Shown here piece by piece: positions 25,735 to 36,212 of a stretch of 64,000 bases of DNA. Origin of the DNA: Schistosoma mansoni. Its lineage: Eukaryota > Platyhelminthes > Trematoda > Strigeidida > Schistosomatidae. Position numbers and translations under genes: made by a program. Position 1 is the stretch's first letter. Every line of letters begins with the position of its first letter. The DNA is taken from positions 17,008,245-17,072,244 of the forward strand of contig NC_031496.1 in assembly GCF_000237925.1 (NCBI RefSeq), written 5' to 3'. The notes beneath the pieces are model-generated. The model was not told the DNA's origin. It did no database searches and saw only the letters and a program-made list of their open reading frames with translations.

Positions 25735-27893
25735 GTAAGTTATATCATGTGGTTTTCCTGTTACTTCTGTACTCTGAATCTCATTTTATGCAAATACCCT
25801 CAAAATGTAGGTTTTTAAGTGCGAGTTCGGACCATGAATTTATTCATTTCCTCCAATTTTAATTAATAACTATTAGGGAACTCCTTACTCTAGTACTTCA
25901 CTGTCTTGTTTTAAAATTATTAATATATAGATGCATATATGTGTATATATACTCATGCCCATTTAATCCAATTAGGTACATCGCGTAAATTCATACGACT
26001 AGTTTCTCGATAAATTTGTGAATTCTTGGTGTAATAATGATATTCAGCGTTTATTTGTCTTATATTTATTCTAAAGCATCTTCAAAAAAGCGCGTGAAGT
26101 GGTTGATGCACTTAACTATTTCACTTCCTATCATTTGTTTATGCGTTGAGACGGACCAGTTTTAAAGCAACATTTTACATTTAGGGGTAAAGAATCTCAC
26201 CCCAAATAACTGCGGTCGCAATCGATTAAGATAGTTCTTATGGGTGTTTGTGGTATCCTATCCCTTTCATTTATAAGCAATATATTTTAGTGTGTCTAGT
26301 TACCAGGCTTTTTTATATTTATCACCAAAGTGTGCGCATATCCGTAAAGTTTTGTTGATATGTCTATTGTTGCGAAACACGATCATCTTACAACTTAAAA
26401 ACTTTCGATTGAATACTCAAGGACATTTAGTAAAAATCAGTCAAAAATCTGTGTCGGTATGTATTGACTTTAAAGTTGTTTGAATAACTCAGTGCTCATC
26501 AGTAGTGCTAGGATCTTCGAAATCCACCCTCACAAATTCTTGAGTGTTTGGCAACAAAAGTATTTTTATTCAACAAAGTCATAAAACTCAATTGAAACCA
26601 ACGTGTAGAATAGTTCTAAAATATTCGGTGGACTATTATGTCTTGTGACCCGTTAAGTATCACGTGACAAGGTCACTGATCAGAATACCGACTTCAATTA
26701 CTTTTACCCCTGTGCTAAACCAATGATATGTCAAACCGCACTAGCAGCCTTGAGTCAACTGTGAATACTTATTGATCCTCTATATAGTAGCTTCTCGCCC
26801 GTTCTGTCCAAAACACAAATATCAGCCTCCACTACATGTATCGTATATATCAGTTATAAGTAGACCAGGTGGCATCATACTGTAAAATGAAAAATAATTA
26901 TACATGGTTGACTAGAAACATAACTGTATCATAACCCAATCATAGTTGCTACATTGATGTGGTAGTTGAGCTTGCCTGTCGTAATGGCCCTATCTAGCTA
27001 TACTGGCTGAAAAAACTCCTTTAGATCCTACCATGCCTGGAAGGTCGGGTGGGGGAACAATAAGAATAAAGGCAGCAACTCAAGGTCCGAGGTCAAGGTG
27101 TACTGTTGATCATGATATAACGGATGGTTTACTATATTTTCCTCTCTACACGTTAAGATAATATATTAATGAGACTAATCATGTTATATCAAAACCAGGA
27201 ACAACAATATGGATGGTATTATTTATTCAATTATATAAAATTTGTATCTAATTAATTTTATTCGAACAATTTGACCAATCAGTTCAGTAGTGATGTATTT
27301 ATGTTTATTAGAAATGTGAAACTCATTTACCATTTGTAGGCTTATGTATTAGGTTTTCAACCATACTGCTATTACTATTCGGTCGCTCAAATCGATCTGC
27401 GTTAGTTTTGAATCTTTTTAGAATGTTTGTTGAAAGTCAAGCATTTTTAAACACTAAAATACCTCTGGAACCTGCTGCCGTCCAAGGGTAATATGGAGTT
27501 TACTTACTTCATTCACTAAAAGCAACATTGTGCATTAATTCATCACCTTGTAGTAACCATAAATATATGTCCCTCAGAAAATGAAGCCACATTTCTTATC
27601 TGTAGCGTATGTTTATTTCCTTGAAAAGTTAGGCCGAATCTTGATCAATAGTGTGCGCCCGTCAGCATTTCTCACTTGTCATTTGGCCTATGTCTGATTG
27701 ACCCAGCGTATCCACTGTCTGTAGTACTGATCCTCAGTTGCTAAGTTCTAGAAGATTACTCTATGCTTATCAAATACTTTATTCAGAAAGTATAGCTGGT
27801 TCAACAACCGCAATGCATTCATAATATAATCTATTTAAGTATAAAAATAATTCACTTATTCTCATCCACCTCGATTTTTCCTCAAACCTATAG
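25735..27893 (+). other. Intron of the FAM204A-like gene
   Basis: AT-rich intron with no transposon or gene that I could identify. Confidence 0.5.
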
Positions 27894-27988
27894 TTGTTTT
27901 CTACAACTTCCGACAAAAATATTCATTTGACTTTGGGCAAGCAAGATGAATACAAAGAGGAATTAAAAAATCGGCGACCTGTTTGGCT
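27894..27988 (+). CDS. FAM204A: FAM204A-like protein, penultimate exon
   Basis: Preceded by an acceptor AG (27892-27893) and followed by a GTAAGT donor. In phase with the previous exon it encodes LFSTTSDKNIHLTL, then GKQDEYKEELKNRRPVWL, and ends in phase 2. Phase, splice sites and the basic C-terminal character all agree with the flanking exons. Confidence 0.65.
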
Positions 27989-28927
27989 GTAAGTTTATGT
28001 TTTATGCTTTTAAAACGGAACACCACATCTGTAACTGTTTATCTGTATATTTTTGTTAACTAAGAAAGTTAGTGAGGTTGATTTTTTACGGGATAAAGGC
28101 TTTTATTACAGCATCAATAAATGTAAAATCGAAAATGGATACTCACTAGTAGTATTGTATAGTAACAGTGACCCCATATTATGAATTTACTAATGTTTAG
28201 AACCTCTGCCTAGTACATCTTGACGGTTTGATTACTAAAGTCAACCGATTGGATACACTGAACTCCTCATTCACATGATAGATGGATGGCTCATTTCCTC
28301 AGTAATACAAATCGTCTCGTCAACACACACCAACTCACATCACTTGTTGCACTCAACTGATTGTTCTATCTGGAAGCTTATTTTTGAAAAGCTAAAGGGA
28401 AATATATACCACACAAATAAACCGCATATACGTAGTCATCACTTTCTTAGAAGCAACAATTGCGTGTACGCGTTAAGTCCTTATAGACGACTAACCCGAA
28501 TTCTTTTGATGAGATTTATCGCACAGGAAGTAAAGTTGTCCATATCCATTTGATGAAAAAATCAGAATAAACTCTACTCGTGATTAGTCAATACCTACTC
28601 CGATCTTCATTATCGTTAAGTTAGACACGAGAAATCTTCAAGATGGTCAAACCAAGTCTTTTTGCCAGCTGATCATCAATTATCATCTTTTGGTTTAAGT
28701 TGTTTGCACGAGTTCTCAACATGATAATGATATTTAAAATGTAAGGGATCATTTGTCGATAATTTAAACGTCATAGTTCAGTAAGATGGATGCTGAAATT
28801 TTCACATCATTTTATACTCAAGTACATACATTTCATATAAAAGATGTATTGCGGCTAGCAGCAAAATACAAGACACACATTTCTTCTTGTTTGAGACTCG
28901 TCTTCTGAATGTACGTGAATCGCATGC

Positions 28928-28972
28928 ATCCGGCTGACGTGCCCCAAGCGAGACGAAACGATCGTTCTGGAT
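28928..28972 (+). ncRNA. Degenerate hammerhead ribozyme (Sm-alpha type)
   Basis: All parts of a type I hammerhead can be laid out in order. Stem I 5' strand ATCCGG (28928-28933); core CTGACGT (consensus CUGANGA, so only the last A is changed); a stem II/loop GCCCCAAGCGAGAC; the GAAA box (28954-28957); a short palindromic stem III (ACGATCGT); a cleavage triplet GTT; and stem I 3' strand CTGGAT (28967-28972), which pairs with ATCCGG with one G-U. The text is clearly related to the known schistosome satellite/SINE hammerhead as I recall it. Mispaired stem II and the changed core A suggest it is inactive. Confidence 0.6.
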
Positions 28973-30109
28973 TCTAGTTCTAGCCACAACCCATCTATTC
29001 AGTAAAAGGTTGTGAAAGACGTCTATATCGAGGCTATCCGCTCAGGGTGTGTATATGCCAACTAAGACTAATAAAAAATTACAGTCAAGATTTATCAAAA
29101 ACGAAATAATTCAAGTTTTCTTTAATTCTGTATAAAAAAATTTGTTTATTCAGTCCTTGGCTTACCCTTCTTTCTAGTTCGTGCCTATGTTACTTATTTA
29201 CCAAGTACAGATTTATATACGAACGTGGGAACTACACTTTCTGTAAAGCTAGTGATACTATCGGGTTATTTGTACTCGAAGAATCGAACTTTTTGTGTGA
29301 CCTTCACTTAACCAAAAGTCCATGTATAGAGTTTTATTTGATTTAAAGTTTTAGCATTTCAATTTCCTTAACAAATAATTATTGATGCAAATTTTAAACA
29401 GATATTTGAGGCTAACTCTGTACAAAAGAGCAGTTTGAAAGATATGCATGACAAACAAATAAAAACTAGATTCACAGTTAATTACTGTGTTCATAGATAT
29501 AATCGAAAAAATGAGCTAAGTAGTATGTTTTATGAAGTTCGTAAATAAGAAAGCTGTAAAACCAAGGATTATGCTTTCCAGCTGCATTTTGCGGCATATC
29601 TCGCATTAATTTGTCACTTTTTGTATTGCCTAATATTGAAGAACAGTGGACGGTTAGCTTAGTGTGTCAGGCTACTTACGCTAACCAGAAGAATTCGATC
29701 AAATCTGATTGGCGCATGGTACTGTATGATTCTCAATCCGTTTATGTGATGAATATAGCGTTTTTCAGATCAACAAGTGCTTAGTACATCCATTTTATGT
29801 CCTTATAGGAATAATTCATAAACATTGTCTTCGTAATTAGTGTACCTGACGTTAAATAAGAACAAAAGTCTTTATAATGTGTTGTTTTAAGCAGTCTGCT
29901 GTACATATGTATGGATCCAGTGCACACTTTGTAATTGAGCATCGGAATCAAAGAATATATACTTTTATTAGTGCTATTCTCCCTCTAGACTGCTTCTTTG
30001 TTTGTTAACTTATATTTCGGCACCGCTTCAGTCATTCTGTAGGGTACTCTGTTATATCCGCGATGTTATTGCTGATACTTGAAAATCGGGAACCAGTACA
30101 ATTTACATA
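28973..30109. other. Intronic sequence, nothing recognised
   Basis: AT-rich; lies within the last intron of the FAM204A-like gene. Confidence 0.4.
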
Positions 30110-30260
30110 CCCCCAAATGCCCTGGTACGATCGAGGGTGGGGAGAGTCAGCTCTCTCTCGAAATGCTCTCACATGACACGTGCATACAACCACTACCAGG
30201 GAAGTCCTACTCACTGTCTTCTCGAGGCAGCGTGTTGTTTACGAAATTGAGAGGATAAAA
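30110..30260 (+). mobile_element. R retroposon, copy 3 (5' part only)
   Basis: Begins with the family head (CCCCCAAATGCCCTGGTACG) and follows copy 4 at 33931 for about 150 bp, sharing the variant ACATGAC...GTGCATACAACCA. It then stops at GAGAGGATAAAA without the A-rich tail. Losing the 3' end is unusual for a target-primed retroposon, so a later deletion is likely. Confidence 0.75.
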
Positions 30261-31690
30261 TTCCTATATTTAACGTATTCACAGCTTCCTGAGGAAAGCA
30301 AAATCTTTTGTGTTATTTTCCAGACCACCCAATTAAATTTTAAACATATCTTCATATCTCTTATACCAGACTTCGAATATAATATCATTTTCGGGATCAG
30401 AAATAAAATTAGTGATTTGAAGTACCAACCTTCCTTAAAGTGTCTTCTAAACATAGACTATCATAAGTGAATTAAGTATCGCTACCAAGGTGTGACTAGA
30501 TAGTTTTAAATGAATTAAGCACTAGGCAAATGGTTTATAATAAAAAGAATAAAAATATGTTATTAATATCTATCAATGAGTAAAATATAAAATTTCTGAT
30601 ATTTTGCGACCTAACATTAGTCGCTTATTCAGTTTACTATTCATTAGGATTTTACAAATATATTATTATCTTATTATTATACGTCAATTAGGATGAAAAA
30701 AACCATTGAAGGGTAAAGCCAATTAAAAGCACAGAAATACTGATAACAGATTAACTGGAAATACTCTACCAAGTTTTTACTGATTTATCACAGGTACATC
30801 CTCTGAAGTCAGTAAAAAGGGACTGATTAAAGAGAACTTCGCTATTACAAATCATTAAAATTTCATTGTCATTTTGGAAACTGGTAATTAAAGTAACGCC
30901 TCATTCATGATGCTTTCAATCGAAGTTACACGCTAATGTAATATGATATAGTTAATGACATCTGGAAATAAATTTTAATTAAGCATTATTTCACTTTTGT
31001 GTATACTTATTTCACGAAAAGTTGAGATAAATAGACAGGTTGTTGGATATTAAATTTTTACTAACTAAGATGGATGATTTCGTTTACCATATTAAGACTA
31101 TTCTGATCAGACAGGATAGAAAGGCAAGACAAGATTTTTCCTTAATTCAATGTGAAAACTGTTCAGAATAATATTCGTTTTATTTTCAGTGTAACAACTC
31201 TCCCAGCATAAGATTGGTTTCATTTTCAGTGTGGTTTTTATTCAAGATATAATATTCTTTGTATCGACAGCATTCGATTTTGTCATGATTTCATATATGT
31301 GATTTGTGTAAAAAATTTAGTTAGTCAGGTGCACATATCGATATGTGAATAGATGTGTGTTTTCGTCTAGGATCGTTGTGTTTCACTTGTACCTGTCATT
31401 TGTGTTCTTTCTTCATGTCGTAGTAACCGTAATGGTATCTCATTTTCAAATGTAACTAATGAGCAACACGGATACTACAGAGCTTTTCTCTTTAGTGTTT
31501 GTATGACCTGTTCCGATCGTAGGTAATTTACATTTAAATATATTAAAATAATTGAACAAAGTATATGTATGGTAACATTTTCAATTTTTTAATAGGGTAC
31601 TATACGTTGATTTATCAAAACTATTTAGAGCACTTTTACAATATCGAATGGGATTGTAAAACATTTATTTACTGTCATAAATGTTTTTTT
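30261..31690. other. Intronic sequence, nothing recognised
   Basis: AT-rich sequence. The open frame at 30180-30470 has no family resemblance and begins in the R copy. Confidence 0.4.
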
Positions 31691-31759
31691 AAAGGTATGT
31701 AGCTTTCATAGCTGAAATCATGAGTCAATTGAAACTAAACCACCATGGAAAACCTGGAG

Positions 31760-31805
31760 GCACTGGACGGCTGTTTCGTCCTATTATGGGAATCCACAGC
31801 AGTGC
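31760..31805 (-). ncRNA. Hammerhead-like fold in the minus SINE arm
   Basis: The inverted counterpart of 32370-32415. It has the same stem I (GCACTG/CAGTGC) and the same altered core CTGTGGA. Stem III differs by one base (ACAGCCGT), which breaks its palindrome. Confidence 0.5.
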
Positions 31806-32281
31806 GCATCCACGATCCTGCACTCGCGAGATTCGAACCCAGGACCTACCAGTCCCGCGCCAGAGCACTTAACCTCTAGACCACTGAACCGGCATCCAAT
31901 GGTGTCAATGTCTAACTTTAACCAATCCACGAAGTTTGAGCAACCGTTCACCAATTGTTTCCAGTGAGTTGTTATCTCACAACAGACGTGGTTGAACTCC
32001 TCTGGTCACTGCTTCCCACTAGAACTCCGGGACATGTATCTTCAAGTCAGTCATGATTTCAACTATGAAAATATTGAAGTCTCCACAAAACCCATTCTGA
32101 TTATAATCATATACTCTCTAGTGACTGACTTCAAGATACATGTCGTGGAGTTCTAGTGGGAAGCAGTGACCAGTGGAGTTCAACCACGTCTGTTGTGAGA
32201 TAACAACTCACTGGAAACAATTGGTGAACGGTTGCTCAAACTTCGTGGATTGGTTGAAGTTAGACATTGACACCATTGGAT

Positions 32282-32360
32282 GCCGGTTCAGTGGTCTAGA
32301 GGTTAAGTGCTCTGGCGCGAGACTGGTAGGTCCTGGGTTCGAATCTCGCGAGTGCGGGAT
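32282..32360 (+). promoter_or_regulatory. tRNA-like pol III promoter region of the SINE
   Basis: tRNA-like head with an A box (32292-32302) and a B box (32336-32345) spaced 33 bp apart, within the range seen for tRNA-derived promoters. It does not fold into a full, intact tRNA by eye, so it is annotated as a SINE promoter and not as a tRNA gene. The same boxes exist in the inverted arm. Confidence 0.75.
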
Positions 32361-32369
32361 CGTGGATGC

Positions 32370-32415
32370 GCACTGCTGTGGATTCCCATAATAGGACGAA
32401 ACGGCCGTCCAGTGC
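32370..32415 (+). ncRNA. Hammerhead-like fold in the plus SINE arm
   Basis: Stem I is GCACTG (32370-32375) with CAGTGC (32410-32415), a perfect 6-bp pair. The core is CTGTGGA (32376-32382; consensus CUGAUGA, so positions 6 and 7 differ). Stem II is TCC/GGA around a CATAATA loop, followed by the GAAA box (32398-32401), a palindromic stem III ACGGCCGT (32401-32408) and a GTC cleavage triplet (32407-32409) immediately before stem I. The loss of the invariant core A predicts weak or no cleavage. The layout matches schistosome Sm-alpha-type hammerheads. Confidence 0.6.
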
Positions 32416-33111
32416 CTCCAGGTTTTCCATGGTGGTTTAGCTTCAATTGACTCGTGATCTCAACTATATAAAATCTCCACAAAACCTTATTCTGAGTATG
32501 TAGCTTTATAGAGATCTTAAAAATCTATTGAGTACTAATTGGCATAGAGACATTTCAAGCCTTGTTATGCTTCCACTTTACTTTATTGTAAAGTGTTCAA
32601 ACCTGTGGACAACATCTTCACTTCTCTTAGATATTTGTCTGTGTGCTTACGTAATGCTAAGGCATGAAGTCACTCCTGTGCAATTTCCGTATTTTCTTTT
32701 TGTATGATTATATTATTTGGGCAACTAGAAATAAATCAATGTTATCATGCTTTCCTCGTAGTTAGAAAATGATCGTAAAGTGGATATTATATTATTTAGA
32801 ACACTGTGCTTAATTCATTTTGAGGACTGTGTCATGCATATAAGTGGTAAAATATCTAGTTATTTTTAATGGATCATTTTTTAGTTATTGTTTGATGTAG
32901 CGATGATTTGTCGCCGTACTGTATGATTTTACTTGGAACTAACCATTGATCAATTACAAATGAATTCAAGTCGTGAACGAATATTGTTAGTTTCAGACTA
33001 TATTAGCTTGTCGAGCACTATTTTAACAGAAACCGCCTGGTGAACATTATGTTTAAATGAAGGGATTTTAGGAATCGAAATTCTCTTATATAATCATAGT
33101 TTTATTTTTAG

Positions 33112-33154
33112 TTTTCAGGCTAAAGAACGGTGGGAAGCGAAGTCCAATATGTAG
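33112..33154 (+). CDS. FAM204A: FAM204A-like protein, last coding exon
   Basis: The acceptor AG is at 33110-33111. The first base completes a Leu codon from the previous exon, then FQAKERWEAKSNM and a TAG stop at 33152-33154. A second AG (33117-33118) would shift the frame, so the upstream one is chosen. The K-x-R-W-E-x-K-x-N-M ending is the most diagnostic part of the gene. Introns of 2.2 and 5.1 kb separate the three exons, and the last intron carries the R copy at 30.1 kb and the inverted SINE dimer. Confidence 0.65.
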
Positions 33155-33930
33155 CGATGTAACTACCGCATCCAACGACATTGGAGATTATACGGGGATT
33201 TTTAAAAGCCAACTGTGCTTTTATACTTTGATAAATTTCTAGGGAGTAACTCACTATTTTACGCATATTTCATCATATTCTGTTTAATAACACTTATATA
33301 CATAATGCCCAACATTAGATTCTTTTTACTTAAAACATCAGTTTTATGCTCCATGATTTCATCATTCACTCTTTCAAAGACTGGACTGTAGATTTACGTA
33401 ACTACTGAGTTATGTTGTTCATATCTACAAAGGTCAATGTATTACGTTCGTGATAATCGTTCCCTCTAATACATAAAAATTCAGTAGCCTGTGATCAGAT
33501 ATTGAAGTTAATTGAGTTATCGTGTTAGTAATGAGAATATTTCATGTTACTTTACTTGTGGTCATCAAATCGTACACTCTAAGTAGATATGATACCAGAT
33601 AAATCATACTTTCGTTATTAGATAGGTAAACATTATACTGCTGTTTGTACAGACTTGCTCACAGTACGTAGCGAAGTGACTAGACGGATATATACTACAT
33701 CTAAAAGAAAAAATACAGATGGTTTGACCCGACTCATTTATCCTGAGTAGGTTGTTTTTCATATTTTAAACTTCTAACAGACTGTTACTTAGCTATCAGT
33801 CGGAAGTGTTTCCGGATTCTACACTTTATCGACCGTTTCAACATAAAATCTGGACTATCTAAATGAGCTTGACAACCTCCTGAGATGTTTTCATGTGTGA
33901 ACAATCACGTGCGAATCCTGTTATACCAGT
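33155..33930. other. 3' flank of the FAM204A-like gene
   Basis: AT-rich; should contain its 3' UTR. No clear AATAAA was found close to the stop. Confidence 0.35.
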
Positions 33931-34297
33931 AGCCCCTAAATGCCCAGGTACGACTGAGGATGAGGAAAGTCAGCTCTCACTCTCCAAATGCTCTCACATG
34001 ACCCGTGCATACAACCAGTGCCAGGGAGGTTCTACTTACTATCTTCTCGAGGCGGTGTGTTGTTTACGAAATTGAGAGGACAAAAGGCGAATGTCCGGCG
34101 CTTTGACTAGGTTGGCGGACACGGAGAATTCACCTAGGGAATTTGGGAAACCCTGATTCCAAAGCAATGGTGTACATGGACTCTAGTATCCTAAGAAAAC
34201 AAATGACGTATAAACCAATTGTTGGTCACCGACTACCATGGGGTTGTATGTATTCGGTGCCCCTTCGTACCAATATTTATTTTTTCAAATAAATAAC
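33931..34297 (+). mobile_element. R retroposon, copy 4 (367 bp variant)
   Basis: Bounded by a 9-bp duplication, TATACCAGT (33922-33930 and 34298-34306). It starts with the head (A)GCCCCTAAATGCCC and ends in an AAATAAATAA tail. Compared with copy 1 it lacks an internal stretch between the TTGGTCACCG block and the terminal ACCAATATTTAT. It is therefore a shorter subfamily or an internally deleted copy. Confidence 0.85.
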
Positions 34298-34306
34298 TAT
34301 ACCAGT

Positions 34307-35174
34307 GGGATTCAGCCAGTATACCTCGATGTCTGTAGATAGCCTAGTCTTTAATTTAAAATAAATATTTAGCCCCTCAACAGGTTCTTTCTTAATATTG
34401 TAGCCTATTTGCACTATGAAGGATAGCTATATATGTGAATCAGTTTTACCTTGTTACGATACTCATGATTAACAATTCTAGTTTGCGTTTCTTTCATGCA
34501 TCAGCAAGATCTAGAATTTATAGTTAATTTCCAACGTGTCATCAAGATATCGACCAAATTTTAATTTATACACCACCATGGCGAACTTCTATCCGAAAGC
34601 TTGAAGTGTCTACTAATTTATTACGGGGACGTGTGCACTGCTAGAATGTATTGTCACTATTTACCCTTGAACTACCTACTAATGTTTCCAACGAGTTAAT
34701 GACATCCAATCCTGTCATTATTGCAATTTCGGGGGAAATAATTAACCTGTTAGAAATAGCGCAACATCCGCCTTTTGAGATTTCAAACTAACATCTGGAT
34801 CATTTCTGACATCATATAAAAATAGACCTTAACACCTCAGCTTCACATATCGATATCTATATTGTTTGGTATCATTTACTACTTCTATAACGTCTGGATT
34901 CCTTGCTAAGTATAGAGAACATATCAGCTTATTGATCGAATTTTCAAGAGCATTTATTTTCAAAGTAATACATCAAATTAATAAAGAGTAAGCTGACAAG
35001 AATACAATTCAGATTAAGAGGTAGCAAGATAAATGCTTCGAAATAAACACACAAGATAATCAATTGGACAAGTTATAATAGGTAGACTAACAAATTTTCA
35101 TAAACTAAACACATTTGTACACTAAGAAAGACAATATACACAGTACTGACATTAGAAAAGGTTACGGTACGTCG
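34307..35174 (-). other. 3' flank of the PAM2 gene
   Basis: Non-coding. A minus-strand AATAAA (plus TTTATT at 34953-34958) about 220 bp past the stop codon is the best poly(A) signal for the gene that ends at 35175. Confidence 0.5.
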
Positions 35175-36212
35175 TCACTTTTTTGATAACTGCCCGGATT
35201 CGATTAGGAAATCTTCAAAATCAGCTGCTTGTTCTCCATCTAGTTCTCCTAGCGATTCATCAGAAAGATTGAGTTTGGAACCGATTTCTTCACATACTTG
35301 GTTTGATTCCGTCCAATTTTGACAAGTGGTGTTTTGAATAGCAGCCATTTCGGAAGCGTACATTAGCAGATCTAAAACAGTAGAACGGAGTATTCTTGTC
35401 GGTAACTGTTCTTCGACTAGTAATGTGCGCATCCCAGTTAGGCACCTATTTATTAACATGGAGAGATACGATGCAGATGTGCAGTCTGTAGACGGTTGAT
35501 AAGAGTCATTCTCCCGATCATCCAAACTACAAGTACGTTGCCAGGCACCATTAAGGACTCTTACATTTACGCTCGCTAAAGCGGAATTGAAATACATAAG
35601 TCCGTGAGAAAAGCCATCAAATAACTGATACAACAAGCTATGCCAACTGGTTTCAGATAAAAGAGCGCACGAGGCATCTAGTAAGGACAAGCCGGTTTCG
35701 TTAACTTCAGAGTTTTTCACTCTAACAAAATGAAGTTGAAGTTCGCAAACAGCATCCACAAGTAAACAAAAGTCTATGCAAGGTTCAATGGGCGGAATAC
35801 ATACGTAGGATTCACAATCATCAGAAGAATTTAGATTTGTAATAAGATATCTGAGGAACACAACCAGACCAAAAAGATGATCGGTTGGGAAGTCCATTGG
35901 TTCTGGTTGAACATCACTGGACTCCACATTCATCCTACAAGATGTGGTGGAGTCAGACAATCCGTTTTCTGAGCTTAGCATCAAAGACTTCAAAGTGCTT
36001 CCGGACAGAACTTCTTGAGTCATCAATTTAACACTTTCCAAGACACCGGCTTCCAAATCATTTCCCTTTGTATCAGGTAAATAGGCTCGCACATCCTTAA
36101 AACACCGAAATCCCAGACTGACTCGTCTAACATTTGTTGTAGTCAACTGGGCAAGGATTTCTCCAACCAAATGAGATGCGTGTGCTAAATCAAGCTCTGC
36201 GATTGCTTTAAT
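35175..36212 (-). CDS. PAM2-motif protein, exon 2 (345 aa, C-terminal)
   Basis: Acceptor CTCCAG is at 36213-36218 on the minus strand. The exon opens IKAIAELDLAHASHLVGEIL and stays open to a TGA at 35175. The content is mainly amphipathic helices (for example LFGLVVFLRYLIT and FCLLVDAVCELQLHFVRV), compatible with a HEAT/MIF4G-like helical repeat. The C-terminus is acidic (SLGELDGEQAADFEDFL), comparable in character to the acidic PABP-contacting regions of PAIP proteins. I do not recognise the family from this exon alone. No ATG begins the open frame, which supports it being a downstream exon. The intron (36213-38559) holds an RTE 3' fragment. Confidence 0.75.
   Translation of the reverse strand: MKAIAELDLAHASHLVGEILAQLTTTNVRRVSLGFRCFKDVRAYLPDTKGNDLEAGVLESVKLMTQEVLSGSTLKSLMLSSENGLSDSTTSCRMNVESSDVQPEPMDFPTDHLFGLVVFLRYLITNLNSSDDCESYVCIPPIEPCIDFCLLVDAVCELQLHFVRVKNSEVNETGLSLLDASCALLSETSWHSLLYQLFDGFSHGLMYFNSALASVNVRVLNGAWQRTCSLDDRENDSYQPSTDCTSASYLSMLINRCLTGMRTLLVEEQLPTRILRSTVLDLLMYASEMAAIQNTTCQNWTESNQVCEEIGSKLNLSDESLGELDGEQAADFEDFLIESGQLSKK

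Larger units (their letters stand above)
31707..32495. mobile_element. Inverted dimer of a tRNA-derived SINE
   Basis: Two arms, 31708-32053 (minus) and 32122-32466 (plus), are inverted copies of one ~345-bp SINE with few mismatches, separated by a 68-bp spacer. The whole block is flanked by a 12-bp direct repeat, GTATGTAGCTTT, at 31695-31706 and 32496-32507, so it appears to have inserted as a single unit. The plus arm carries a pol III-type A box TGGTCTAGAGG (32292-32302), a B box GGTTCGAATC (32336-32345) and a hammerhead-like fold. The spacer resembles the tail that follows the plus arm (CTCCACAAAACC), as if one unit began inside the tail of a preceding one. Confidence 0.85.

Noticed and set aside
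32282-32360. Genuine tRNA gene
   Set aside because: Good A and B boxes, but no complete acceptor stem or cloverleaf by eye, and it sits in a repeated SINE unit present in both orientations.
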